From assembly GCF_019857225.1 (NCBI RefSeq), contig NZ_JAFJSY010000008.1, positions 124,001 through 188,000 of the forward strand: a stretch of DNA of 64,000 bases. Reading direction: 5' to 3'. The stretch comes from Streptomyces plumbidurans (GTDB lineage Bacteria > Actinomycetota > Actinomycetes > Streptomycetales > Streptomycetaceae). The notes beneath the pieces were generated by a model. That model made no database searches and was not told the DNA's origin. It saw nothing but the letters and a program-made list of their open reading frames with translations. Position numbers and translations under genes: made by a program. Position 1 is the stretch's first letter. Each line of letters starts with the position of its first letter. Positions 26,561 to 35,283 of the stretch are shown here, one piece after another.

Positions 26561-27553
26561 GTGACACTCCCCCTGATCCGCCCCATGCTCGCCACACCCG
26601 GGACGCTGCCTCCGGCCGCGCAGGACGCCCGCTGGGCGTACGAGACCAAGCAGGACGGACAGCGCGTGGTGGTCTACGCCGAGGGGGACGGCGGTCTCCT
26701 GCTACGGGCCCGGTCCGGGGAGAACATCACCGCCGCGTACCCCGAGCTGCAACCGCTGGCAGCGATGCTCGGCAAGACGCCCGCCGTACTGGACGGCGAG
26801 GTGCTGGCGATGGACGAACAGGGCCGCGCCGACTTCCAGTTGCTGCAGTCCCGCATGGGGCTCGCGCACGCTCCGGTCAAGGCGGCGCGTCAGGCCGCGA
26901 AGGTGCCCGTCCACCTGGTCCTGTTCGACGTGATGCATCTGGCGGGGCGGCGCCTGACCGGGCTCCCCTACACCCGGCGGCGCGGGCTGCTGGAGGAGCT
27001 CGGCCTCGACGGTCCGTCCTGGTCGACGCCCTCCGCGCTCGTCGGGCACGGCGAGCAGGCCCTGCTGGCCACCCGGGAGCACGGACTGGAGGGTCTGGTC
27101 TGCAAACGGCTGGACTCGGTGTACGAGCCCGGGGCGCGCTCACGGGCCTGGGTCAAGATCCGCAACATGCGGAGCGAGGACGTGATCGTGGGCGGCTGGC
27201 TGCCCGGCAAGGGACGGCTGTCGGGACTTCCCGGCGCCGTGCTCGTAGGGCAGCGGACAGGGGGCCGACTGCGGTACGTCGGCGGGGTGGGCACCGGGTG
27301 GAGCGAGGCCGAGCGGACCCGTCTCGCCGAGCTGCTGCGGGCGTCGGAGACGGCCGAGTGCCCCTTCGACCCGGTTCCGGCGGCGCCGGGGGCGCACTGG
27401 GTGCTGCCCAGGCTGGTCGGCGAGGTCCGCTACAGCACCCGTACCCGGGCCGGAATGCTGCGCCAGCCGTCCTGGCTGCGGCTGCGGCCCGACCTCGCCC
27501 CCGAGGACGCCGCTGCCGATCTGCCGGGCGATCTGCCGGGCGATCTGAGCTGA
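26561..27553 (+). CDS. ATP-dependent DNA ligase (LigC/LigD-type, stand-alone)
   Basis: A 330-residue ligase without extra N-terminal domains. The nucleotidyl-transfer motif I is ETKQDGQR with the adenylated Lys at 30; motif III DGEVLAMDE, motif IV (EGLVCKRLDSVYEPG) and motif V (WVKIRNM) follow, then an OB-fold domain (GVGTGWSEAER). The C-terminus ends in a short LPGDLPGDLS repeat. Ribosome site upstream of GTG 26561 is weak. Such ligases act in end joining or repair; no Ku gene is present here. Confidence 0.93.
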   Translation: MTLPLIRPMLATPGTLPPAAQDARWAYETKQDGQRVVVYAEGDGGLLLRARSGENITAAYPELQPLAAMLGKTPAVLDGEVLAMDEQGRADFQLLQSRMGLAHAPVKAARQAAKVPVHLVLFDVMHLAGRRLTGLPYTRRRGLLEELGLDGPSWSTPSALVGHGEQALLATREHGLEGLVCKRLDSVYEPGARSRAWVKIRNMRSEDVIVGGWLPGKGRLSGLPGAVLVGQRTGGRLRYVGGVGTGWSEAERTRLAELLRASETAECPFDPVPAAPGAHWVLPRLVGEVRYSTRTRAGMLRQPSWLRLRPDLAPEDAAADLPGDLPGDLS

Positions 27554-27697
27554 CGGCTCGTCATGAACCGATTATTGGGCTGCGTTTCACCACGGGTACG
27601 CCTGTGGCCTCTTGGCGCGGAAGGGAAAACTCGGGATCCTGAACTCCCCTTCCCCCCACAGCTGTTGGGCTGCGCTCGGACTTTCGAGGAGGACTCA

Positions 27698-28474
27698 GTG
27701 GCGTCACCGAAGTTCAAGACGAACCGCAGACGTTTCCTGACCGGCCTGGCCGGTGCGGCGGCGCTCGTCGTGGCCGTTCCCGCCGTCGCCTTCGCCGCGC
27801 CGCCGCAGGCGCTGCCCGTCAACGCGGAGGCCGCGGAGCTCGCCTACCAGCCGGCCTTCGACTACGACACGGACGGTTGCTACTCCTCACCCGCGATCGG
27901 CCCCGACGGCACCATCAACGGCGGCCTCAAGCCGACCGGCGCGCTCAACGGGCAGTGCCATGACCCCTCCGACCTCGACAACACCAACAGCTACTCGCGC
28001 TACAAGTGCAACAACGGCTGGTGCGCCTATATGTACGGCCTGTACTTCGAGAAGGACCAGGCCCTCCCAGGCACCAGCATCGGCGGGCACAGCAACGACT
28101 GGGAGCACGTGGTGATCTGGGTGCAGGACGACCAGGTCAAGTACGTCTCGACGTCCAACCACGGCTCGTTCACCGTGCACGCGACGTCCGAGGTCCGCTT
28201 CGAGGGCACCCACGCGAAGATCGTCTACCACAAGGACGGCATCGGCACGCACTGCTTCCGGCTGGCGAACACGAACGACGAGCCGCCGGAGAACGACAAG
28301 CACACCTGGCAGTACCCGCCGCTGGTCGGCTGGAACGGCTACCCGGCGGGCCTGCGCGACAAGCTGAGCGCGTACGACTTCGGCAGCGCCAACTTCGGCC
28401 TGAAGGACAGCAACTTCGCCTCGCACCTCTCGTCGGCGAAGCCGTCCGGCATCCCGTTCGACCCGAACGCCTGA
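27698..28474 (+). CDS. NPP1/Nep1-like protein, Tat-exported
   Basis: A 258-residue secreted protein. A twin-arginine leader (NRRRFLTGLAGAAALVVAV) is followed by an AFAAP cleavage site. The mature part matches the NPP1 family: a conserved Cys pair region (NNGWCAYMYGLYFEKDQ) and the heptapeptide-like GGHSNDWEHVVIWV at about 129-142, corresponding to GHRHDWE of Nep1-like proteins with HR replaced by SN. In plant pathogens these are cytolytic toxins; saprophytic Streptomyces also carry them, and toxicity here is not shown. GTG 27698 has AGGAGG six bases upstream. Confidence 0.92.
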   Translation: MASPKFKTNRRRFLTGLAGAAALVVAVPAVAFAAPPQALPVNAEAAELAYQPAFDYDTDGCYSSPAIGPDGTINGGLKPTGALNGQCHDPSDLDNTNSYSRYKCNNGWCAYMYGLYFEKDQALPGTSIGGHSNDWEHVVIWVQDDQVKYVSTSNHGSFTVHATSEVRFEGTHAKIVYHKDGIGTHCFRLANTNDEPPENDKHTWQYPPLVGWNGYPAGLRDKLSAYDFGSANFGLKDSNFASHLSSAKPSGIPFDPNA

Positions 28475-28505
28475 CGTCACGACCGTCACCGGGCTACTTG
28501 TCCCT

Positions 28506-28592
28506 CGCGACCGCCACCGGACCGCTCGTTCCACCGCGACCGCCACCGGACCGCTCGATCCAACGCGACCGCGCACCGAACCGCTCGTTCCT
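28506..28592. repeat. 29-bp tandem repeat, three copies
   Basis: Three copies of CGCGACCGCCACCGGACCGC followed by TCGWTCCAN start at 28506, 28535 and 28564, the last one diverged. They lie between the NPP1 gene and the hairpin at 28588. They do not fit a reading frame of either neighbour. Confidence 0.9.
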
Positions 28593-28630
28593 CAGCTCCC
28601 GGAGGCATGCTGGCTCCGGGAGCTGAGGAA
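28588..28630. terminator. Strong hairpin: terminator and possible occluder of the next ribosome site
   Basis: TTCCTCAGCTCCCGGAG (28588-28604) pairs perfectly with CTCCGGGAGCTGAGGAA (28614-28630) around a 9-base loop. It can terminate NPP1 transcripts. Its 3' arm includes the GAGGAA that serves as ribosome site for the gene starting at 28640, so the folded RNA would hide it. Confidence 0.8.
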
Positions 28631-28639
28631 GGGCGGGTC

Positions 28640-30196
28640 ATGCCGGTCGACGGGATCAGGGGCCGTGGGCGGTTGTCGCGGCGGAGCCTGCTGGCCGCTA
28701 CCGCACTTCTCAGCCTGGCGGGTGCGGGGTCCCGGGCCCGGGGTAACGGCTACACCATGCCTGTCCTCACCTTCGCCGACCCGGTCACCCGGCGCAGCCT
28801 CGGCACCGTCTACACGGCCGCGCTCACCGCCCTGGCGGGCAGTCACACCGTCCGCGCCGACCCGGCGGTCTACGACAGGGCGGGGCTGCTCGCCTACCCG
28901 CCGGGCACGATCGTGGGGGCCGGTGGTGGCTATCCCGCGCCCCAGCGCTGGACCCGGGACGCGGCCGTCAACGCCTGGAACGCGGCCAGCTTGCTGGCAC
29001 CGGTCGTCGGCCGCAACACCCTCTGGTCCGTCGTCGACCGCGGCCCGCACGGGCCCGTCGTACAGCAGGACGACCAGTGGTGGGACCAGGTCGTATGGAT
29101 CCTGGCCGCCCGGCACCACTACCGGATCACGGGCGACCGCGAGTTCCTTTCCGAGGCCTACCGCACCGGCGCCAACACCCTTGCCGCGCGCCGAAGGAGC
29201 GACTTCGACACCGGCCTGGGCCTGTTCCGGGGTCCCGGCTTCATGAACGACGGCATCTCCGGCTATCCCAGCCCACCGGCCTCACCGGCCGTTCGCTCCT
29301 CGTTCGTCCTCGACCATCCCGGCACCGGACGACTGATGTGCCTGTCGACCAACTGCCTCTACTACGGCGCCCATTCGGCGCTGGCGGACATGGCCGACAG
29401 CCTCGGTGACGCCGAGCAGGCGGCATCGCTGCGTGCGGACGCGGTCCGACTGCGCACGGCGATCGACCGGCACCTGTGGCGCGAGGAGGCGGGTACCTAC
29501 GCCTACCTCCGTCACGAGGGCGGCACGCTCGACACCTCGCAGGAGGGCGCCGGACTCGCCCTTGCCCTGCTGTGCGAGGTGGCGGACGGCGAACGAGCGG
29601 GCCTGGTCCTGGACAACACCCACTGGCAGCCGCACGGCATCGTCGACGTGTGGCCGCACTTCCCGCGGTTCGACGACGACAGGCCCGGACGGCACAACGT
29701 CATGGTGTGGCCCGTCGTCCACGGGCTGTACGGCAACGCGGCCGCCGCCGCGGGCCGCACCGATCTCTTCGCCCGGTCCGTCGAACGGCTCGCCGCTCTC
29801 GTCGCCCGCAGCGGGATGCGCTTCTACGAGGTGTACGACTCCGTCGGCGGCGAGGTCGACGGCGGCTGGCAGGAGGGTGGGAGCGGGCGGACCGAGCACT
29901 TCGTCTCGCAGCCCGACCAGACCTGGTCGGTCACCGCGTATCTGCGGCTGATCCACGAGGGTCTGTTCGGGCTGACGTTCGCCGAGGACGCCGTACGGCT
30001 GCGGCCGTGTCTGCCTGCGCACTGGGGCCCGGTGACCCTGCGCGGTCTGCGCTACCGGGACATGACGCTCGACATCGGTCTGAGCGGTGGCGGCAGCCGG
30101 GTGCGCTCGTGCACGGTCGACGGACGCCCGGCGGAGCCCGTCGTGCGCGCCGACGGGACGGGGCACCACACGGTGGACCTGGTCCTCGGGGTCTAG
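28640..30196 (+). CDS. Secreted six-hairpin glycosidase-like protein
   Basis: A 518-residue protein with a Tat-like leader (RLSRRSLLAATALL) and an (alpha/alpha)6 glycosidase fold. WTRDAAVNAWNAASLL and QDDQWWDQVVWILAARHHYRITGD blocks, LWREEAGTYAYL and a late DQTWSVTAYLRLIHEGLFG match amylo-alpha-1,6-glucosidase and GH63/MGH1-like proteins. Acidic pairs suitable for hydrolysis (Asp/Glu near DDQWWD and GGWQEGG) are present but catalytic residues are not assigned. ATG 28640 is preferred over an in-loop ATG 28607. Confidence 0.82.
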   Translation: MPVDGIRGRGRLSRRSLLAATALLSLAGAGSRARGNGYTMPVLTFADPVTRRSLGTVYTAALTALAGSHTVRADPAVYDRAGLLAYPPGTIVGAGGGYPAPQRWTRDAAVNAWNAASLLAPVVGRNTLWSVVDRGPHGPVVQQDDQWWDQVVWILAARHHYRITGDREFLSEAYRTGANTLAARRRSDFDTGLGLFRGPGFMNDGISGYPSPPASPAVRSSFVLDHPGTGRLMCLSTNCLYYGAHSALADMADSLGDAEQAASLRADAVRLRTAIDRHLWREEAGTYAYLRHEGGTLDTSQEGAGLALALLCEVADGERAGLVLDNTHWQPHGIVDVWPHFPRFDDDRPGRHNVMVWPVVHGLYGNAAAAAGRTDLFARSVERLAALVARSGMRFYEVYDSVGGEVDGGWQEGGSGRTEHFVSQPDQTWSVTAYLRLIHEGLFGLTFAEDAVRLRPCLPAHWGPVTLRGLRYRDMTLDIGLSGGGSRVRSCTVDGRPAEPVVRADGTGHHTVDLVLGV

Positions 30197-30254
30197 GCCC
30201 TGAGGCGTGCCGGGCTTGGTTCCCGGGCCCGATCCGCCGCCGTCGTCCGCTGCC

Positions 30255-30260
30255 TAGCGT
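30255..30260 (+). promoter_or_regulatory. -10 element for leaderless start
   Basis: TAGCGT (TANNNT) lies seven bases before ATG 30268, a spacing seen where transcription begins at the start codon. No Shine-Dalgarno precedes this ATG. Confidence 0.5.
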
Positions 30261-30267
30261 CGAATCC

Positions 30268-31284
30268 ATGGAGATGAGCGACACGAGCGGACAACTCGAA
30301 GAAGCCCTGGAACGGGTCCACGCGACGGGACCGGAGCGCCTCGGACGGCTCTCCAACCACGCCCCCATGGTCGTAGAGGCCCTGGCGGCGCGCGGGCAGG
30401 CGGGGGCGGTGCATCGATGGCTGGATCTGTACCGCAGCAAGCTGGAGGACTTCCCCGACCGGGTGGCACCCGTTACGGACGACAACTGGCGCGCGGCGCT
30501 GGGCGATGTGCGCCGGGCGGCCGACTGGATCGACCATTTCTCCCGCACGCTCGACGAGCGGCCCTGGCGGTCCGTCCTCGCGGAGTGGTGGCCGCGTCTG
30601 CTGCCCGGCATGTACGGCGGCGCCACGCATCCGGTGATACGGGTCGGCCATGCCGTACGCACGCTGGAATCCGGTGAGAACGCCCCACGCCGCGCCGAAC
30701 TCGCCCATGCCCTGGGCTACTGGGCGGCGCGTCACCACACGGTCGCCGGTGTCGCCGCGCTGCCCGGAGCATCGACGGCCGCGGCCTCGCTGGACGCCGT
30801 ACCCGCGATCGAGGAGGGGCACCAGGGGTTCTCGGACCGGCTGGCGGCCGTGCGCGGGATTCCGTCGTGGGCGGCGGAGGTGAGCGATCCGGTGGACGCG
30901 CGGGAGCGGCTCACCGAGCTGGTGACGGCGGCGACACACCGGTACGCCACTCATGGACACGGCGAGGCGACCATGCTCGTCCACGCCGCGACCGCACCCA
31001 ACGCCGTGCTCCGTACCCTGGATTCGCTGCCCGGCGAGTTGTGGGCGCCGAGTCTGCACGCGGCCTGGACGGCGTCCGCGGCGGTCACCGCGATGTACGC
31101 GCCCGCCGAGCCCGTCGACTACGCACCCGCGTCACGTCCGAGCCCCGAGGACGTCGTGGAGCGGGCTCTCGCGCACGGCGACGAGCATGTCATCAAGTTC
31201 GCGGACACGGCCCTGGACGTCGGCGACGACCGGGCTCTCGCGGCGGCCGTGCGGGCGATCGAGATGAGCGAGCCGCTGGTCTGA
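30268..31284 (+). CDS. Questin-oxidase-like protein (Baeyer-Villiger type family)
   Basis: A 338-residue alpha-helical protein matching the questin oxidase-like family (DUF4243): NHAPMVVEALAARGQAGAVHRWLDLYR (as NHAPMVVEAL and HRWLDLYR), LPGMYGGATHPVIRVGHAVRTLE and a C-terminal DEHVIKFADTALD. In fungi these act with Baeyer-Villiger opening of polycyclic quinones. No cofactor motif is visible, as usual for the family. ATG 30268 may be leaderless from the -10 at 30255. Converges with the MMPL gene across a strong terminator. Confidence 0.85.
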   Translation: MEMSDTSGQLEEALERVHATGPERLGRLSNHAPMVVEALAARGQAGAVHRWLDLYRSKLEDFPDRVAPVTDDNWRAALGDVRRAADWIDHFSRTLDERPWRSVLAEWWPRLLPGMYGGATHPVIRVGHAVRTLESGENAPRRAELAHALGYWAARHHTVAGVAALPGASTAAASLDAVPAIEEGHQGFSDRLAAVRGIPSWAAEVSDPVDARERLTELVTAATHRYATHGHGEATMLVHAATAPNAVLRTLDSLPGELWAPSLHAAWTASAAVTAMYAPAEPVDYAPASRPSPEDVVERALAHGDEHVIKFADTALDVGDDRALAAAVRAIEMSEPLV

Positions 31285-31297
31285 CCCCGACACACGA

Positions 31298-31333
31298 ACA
31301 GGTCTGCCGGGCCGTGCGGCCCGGCAGACCTGT
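31298..31333. terminator. Bidirectional terminator, 17-bp perfect stem
   Basis: ACAGGTCTGCCGGGCCG (31298-31314) and its exact complement (31317-31333) are separated by two bases, between the convergent questin-oxidase-like and MMPL genes. Confidence 0.85.
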
Positions 31334-31354
31334 GCCGTCGTGCTGTGTCGTGCG

Positions 31355-33547
31355 TCAGCGGCGGCGTGCCGCCGGATCCTGCGTGACCGCCTCCGGACCC
31401 TCGCCCGCGGAGACCGGACCGGAACCACCGGATCCGGCGCCCGCGACAGCCGGTTCCTGCGGCCGGTCGGCGTGTCCCGGCCACCATGCCGCGTGACCGA
31501 TCAGCGCGGTCAGGCTGGGCGTGAAGAACATCGCCATGACGAACGCGGCGACCGCGATGCCGAAGGAGACGGCGAAGCCCATCTCCGTGAGCAGCGAGTT
31601 GCCCGCCAGCATCATCGTGGCGAAGGTCGCCGCCAGGATGAAGCCGGCCGCGGCCACGGTCGGCCCCGCGTGCCGCAGGGCCATGCCGGCCGCCTCACGC
31701 GGTTCGCGGCCCTCGCGGGCCTCCTCCCGCAGCCGGGCGATCATGAGGATGTTGTAGTCCGTGCCGATGGCGACCACGAACAGATACATGATCACCGGGA
31801 GCATGAACATCAGGCCCGAGTGCCCCTGCAGCTCCTGGAAGATCCACACCGTGGCTCCCAGGGTGGCGCCGAAGCCGAGACCCACCGAGGCGATCAGGTA
31901 CCAGGGGGCGACCACACTGCGCAGCAGCAGCCCCAGGATCACCATGATCAGTAGCGCGGCGACGGGGAAGACGGTGCGGTAGTCGTGGTTGACCGCCGTG
32001 TCGATGTCCTTGTAGATCGAGGACATGCCGCCGACGAGGGCGTCGGTGCCGTCCGGAGCCTTCGCGTGCGCGACGTCCCGCACCCGGCCCACGGACTGGA
32101 TCGCCTTGTCCGTGGAGGCCTCGTACTTGAGCGTGACGGTGAAGTCCGCGGTGGTGCCCGCCTTGTTGACCTGTGTCATGCGGGCACTCGCCACGCCGTC
32201 CACCGACCGCAGCGCCGCCGCGTACGAGTCGAACTCGGACCTGTCGAGCGGCTTGCCGTCGGTACTGGAGAGATAGACGTCGGTGGGGGCGGCCGCGCCC
32301 GCCGAGTACGCCGTCTGCATCTCGTCCTGGACGACCATCGACTCCTTGGTCTTGGGCATGGAGCCCGAGGCCAGGTCGAACGTGGCGTTGTAGCCGAGGA
32401 CCCCCAGCGACAGCGCCACCAGGACCAGGCCGGACAGCCCGGCCGTCAGGGCGGGGCGCCGCTGCACCCCGCGTCCGAGGGCGGCGAAGCGCGCGTTCTC
32501 CGGCTCCCGCTGCCAGGTCTTGGAGGGCCAGAACACCTTGGGCCCGATCAGTGAGACCACGGCCGGGATCAGGGTCAGACCCGCGATCAGGGTGACGGTG
32601 ACGGCGATCGCCAGCGCGGGACCCATCTGCTTGAGGAAGCCCAGCGTGGAGAGGACCAGCGCGAGGAAGGCGATGATCACCGCCCCGGCCGCCGAGGCAA
32701 TGGCCTCGCCGACCCTGCCGACCGCGTTGATCATGGCCTGCTTGGGTTCGTCGCCGGCGCGCAGGCGTTCTCGATACCGGAACATCAGGAACAGGAAGTA
32801 GTCCGTGCCCACGCCGAACAGCACGACGATCAGGATGGAGGAGATCGAGCTGTTGGCCTGCAGGCCGAACAGCTTCGTGGCGTACGCGATCAGCCCGTTG
32901 GCGATCGCCGACACCACGCCGATCAGGATCAGCGGCAGCACGGCCAGGATCGGTGCCCGGAAGATGATCAGCAGCGTCACCAGGATGATCGCGAAGGTGC
33001 CGATGCCGATCAGCGCCTCACCGCGCTTGGACGAGTCCTGCTGGTCGAGGGCCTGAGCGGCCGATCCGCCGAGTTTGGCATCCAGATCGGTGCCCTTGGT
33101 CAGGGCCTTGACGTCGTTGCGCAGCACCTTGGCCGCATCGGCCTGTTTGGGCTGGCCGGCGTTCTTGCTGTCCATCTGGACCAGGGTGATGGTGTACCTG
33201 CCGTCCTTCGACGGCTGGCCGGGGACCACCTTCTGCACCTGGTCGATGTGCTTGTCGCCCAGTTCCTTGGTGATCCGGGCGACGTCCTTCTGGTCCGCGG
33301 CGGTCAGCTTGCCGCCGTCGGTGCGCTGGTACAGCGCGATCGCGGACGGGGTGAAGGCGCTGGGGAAAGCCTTCTGCTGGAGATCCGCCGCTTTGATGGA
33401 TTCATAACTCTTGGGTAGGAAACTGCTCTCGTCGCTGTTCGAGGGCAGGCTCGGAGCGGTGGCGACGATCGCCACCGCAGCGATCAGCCAAGCCACGATC
33501 GTCCAGACGGGATGTCGGACGACCGTGCTGCCAATACGTCGGAACAT
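31355..33547 (-). CDS. MMPL/RND-family transporter
   Basis: A 730-residue integral membrane exporter with two halves of six segments each. The first loop begins after VVRHPVWTIVAWLIAAVA; the conserved GTDYFLFLMFRYRERL and GTDYNILMIARLREE blocks in TM4/TM10 are the proton-relay signature of MMPL proteins. ATG 33547 has AGGAGG eight bases upstream, which excludes a longer start. Members move lipids or polyketides out of the cell; a disordered, Gly/Pro-rich C-terminus follows. Stands alone; no regulator adjacent. Confidence 0.94.
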   Translation of the reverse strand: MFRRIGSTVVRHPVWTIVAWLIAAVAIVATAPSLPSNSDESSFLPKSYESIKAADLQQKAFPSAFTPSAIALYQRTDGGKLTAADQKDVARITKELGDKHIDQVQKVVPGQPSKDGRYTITLVQMDSKNAGQPKQADAAKVLRNDVKALTKGTDLDAKLGGSAAQALDQQDSSKRGEALIGIGTFAIILVTLLIIFRAPILAVLPLILIGVVSAIANGLIAYATKLFGLQANSSISSILIVVLFGVGTDYFLFLMFRYRERLRAGDEPKQAMINAVGRVGEAIASAAGAVIIAFLALVLSTLGFLKQMGPALAIAVTVTLIAGLTLIPAVVSLIGPKVFWPSKTWQREPENARFAALGRGVQRRPALTAGLSGLVLVALSLGVLGYNATFDLASGSMPKTKESMVVQDEMQTAYSAGAAAPTDVYLSSTDGKPLDRSEFDSYAAALRSVDGVASARMTQVNKAGTTADFTVTLKYEASTDKAIQSVGRVRDVAHAKAPDGTDALVGGMSSIYKDIDTAVNHDYRTVFPVAALLIMVILGLLLRSVVAPWYLIASVGLGFGATLGATVWIFQELQGHSGLMFMLPVIMYLFVVAIGTDYNILMIARLREEAREGREPREAAGMALRHAGPTVAAAGFILAATFATMMLAGNSLLTEMGFAVSFGIAVAAFVMAMFFTPSLTALIGHAAWWPGHADRPQEPAVAGAGSGGSGPVSAGEGPEAVTQDPAARRR

Positions 33548-33715
33548 GCGGAAGGTCCTCCTGGCCAGGAAGATCACCGCAGCCCGGGGAGCGGACCCTG
33601 GCATCGGCGACCCCGACCGGCACACACCGCATGCACCGGTCGAACGGTTGTCTTGGGTCAAATGGTAGTGACCTTGAAAAAGATCGCTCAGGGTGGTCCG
33701 GAAAAACGCGTGGCG

Positions 33716-34201
33716 TCACGCCGGATGACCGGGCGTGATGTCCTCGGCGTCGTCCATCCGCAGCAGCGGGCCGTCGGTGCGCTCGCCCCATTCCACGGGT
33801 CTGAGGACGAAGCCGACGTGATCACCACCGTCGACGCGGTCCTCGACCAGGCCCACGAACCAGGCCGCCGCCTGCTCCAGAACGACCGAGCCGCCGTACC
33901 CCGGTCTCCACCGCACACGCGCGAACTTGTCGATCCGGTCGCCCGTCCGTCCGCCGAACAGGGCCGCCAGCCCGTGCTGCTCACGCGTCAGCAGATGGAC
34001 CGCCAGACATTCGGCGGCCCGGGCTGCTCCATAGGTGTGGTTGGCCTTGGAGATCCACACCACATACCGGACGGGGTCGATGGAGCACTGGGAGGAGAAG
34101 CCGACCAGACACCCCGACCGGTCCGCTCCCGTGGCGGCCGTGACCACACACATGTCGGGGTTCAGCCGGCTCATGAACACATCGACGTCGTCGTCCGCCA
34201 T
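33716..34201 (-). CDS. Flavin reductase-like domain protein
   Basis: A 161-residue split-barrel protein of the flavin reductase family. DMCVVTAATGADRSGCLVGFSSQCSIDP (in pieces: CVVTAATGADRSGCLVGF, SSQCSIDP) gives the FMN-phosphate loop, and AVHLLTREQHGLAALFGGRTGDRIDKF is typical. ATG 34201 has GGGTGGGG upstream. It may supply reduced FMN to a monooxygenase or act on its own. Lies 64 bases downstream of the AKR gene on the same strand, so they could be co-transcribed. Confidence 0.86.
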   Translation of the reverse strand: MADDDVDVFMSRLNPDMCVVTAATGADRSGCLVGFSSQCSIDPVRYVVWISKANHTYGAARAAECLAVHLLTREQHGLAALFGGRTGDRIDKFARVRWRPGYGGSVVLEQAAAWFVGLVEDRVDGGDHVGFVLRPVEWGERTDGPLLRMDDAEDITPGHPA

Positions 34202-34265
34202 GTCCCCACCCCGAATGTCACGCACTTGACCCCGCACTCGGTGCCTGGTCCCCCGCCGGCCTCAT

Positions 34266-35147
34266 TTACGAGGGTAGGCCCTCGCCGCCGACGGCATTCA
34301 GTTCGGTGAGGATGTCGGCCGGCAGTTCCAGGGACGCGCCGCGGATGTTCTCGCGCAAGTGCTGGGCCGAGGACGTGCCGGGGATGAGGAGCATGTTGGG
34401 CGAGCGCTGCAGGAGCCAGGCCAGTGCCACGGACATGGGGGTGGAGTCCAGGCGCGCGGCGACCTTGGTCAGGGTGTCCGACTGCAGCGGTGACATGCCG
34501 CCCAGCGGCCAGTACGGCACATACGCGATGCCCTGGCGCGCGGTGCTGTCGACGAGCGCGTCGTCCTGCCGGTTGGCGAGGTTGTAGAAGTTCTGCACGC
34601 ACACCACGGGCGCGATCGACTGCGCCTCGGCGAGCTGGTCCGCGTCGACCGTGCTCAGCCCGAGGTGACGGATCAGCCCCTGCTCGCGCAGTTCGGCCAG
34701 CGCGCCGAACTGTTCGGCGATGGAGCCGGGTTCGGGCGAGTCGAAACCGCCGACGCGCAGGTTCACCACGTCGAGGGCGTCGAGGCCGAGTCGCCGTAGA
34801 TTGTCGTGGACCTGCTGCACCAGCTCGGCCGGGGTGCGGGCGTGCGGCCAGCCGCCGTGCTCGTCACGGCGGGCGCCGACCTTGGTGACGATGTGCAGGC
34901 CGTCCGGGTACGGATGGAGCGCCTCGCGGATGATCTCGTTGGTGACGTAGGGGCCGTAGAAGTCGGCCGTGTCGACGTGCCGGATGCCGAGTTCGACCGC
35001 CGTGCGCAGGACGGCGATCGCGGCGTCACGGTCCTTGGGCGGGCCGAAGACGCCCGGCCCCGCCAGCTGCATGGCGCCGTAGCCGAACCGGGTGAGGGTG
35101 AGGTCGCCCATGCGGTAGGTGCCGCCGGGGAGTTCGTTGCCAGTCAT
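34266..35147 (-). CDS. Aldo/keto reductase (YdbC-like)
   Basis: A 293-residue AKR. Asp and Tyr are in HVDTADFYGP, Lys in IVTKVGARRDE. The position usually held by the catalytic His reads DVVNLRVGG, as in the E. coli YdbC-like subgroup, so the usual tetrad is incomplete or different. AAGGAAG precedes ATG 35147. It diverges from an XRE regulator by 136 bases, a pattern typical of oxidoreductases controlled by MmyB-type regulators. Confidence 0.9.
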   Translation of the reverse strand: MTGNELPGGTYRMGDLTLTRFGYGAMQLAGPGVFGPPKDRDAAIAVLRTAVELGIRHVDTADFYGPYVTNEIIREALHPYPDGLHIVTKVGARRDEHGGWPHARTPAELVQQVHDNLRRLGLDALDVVNLRVGGFDSPEPGSIAEQFGALAELREQGLIRHLGLSTVDADQLAEAQSIAPVVCVQNFYNLANRQDDALVDSTARQGIAYVPYWPLGGMSPLQSDTLTKVAARLDSTPMSVALAWLLQRSPNMLLIPGTSSAQHLRENIRGASLELPADILTELNAVGGEGLPS

Positions 35148-35270
35148 GTCTTCCTTCCGCTCACCAGCGTCTCCGGGAGCAGACTCGACCGTACGAATCC
35201 GCCGCGGAGATAGCCTGTGCCCCGCTCGTCCTGGGGGTGACAGGACCAGGCACGGCGCCGGCGGGGCTCG

Positions 35271-35276
35271 TAGGAT
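35271..35276 (+). promoter_or_regulatory. -10 element of the XRE regulator gene
   Basis: TAGGAT lies seven bases before ATG 35284, the spacing of leaderless Streptomyces transcripts. A GAGG also precedes the ATG, three bases away and too close for a normal ribosome site. Confidence 0.5.
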
Positions 35277-35283
35277 CGAGGAC

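Noticed and set aside
28607..28639. Start of the glycosidase-like gene at ATG 28607
   Set aside because: That ATG lies in the hairpin loop and lacks a ribosome site. ATG 28640 is followed directly by the signal peptide region and has GAGGAA upstream.
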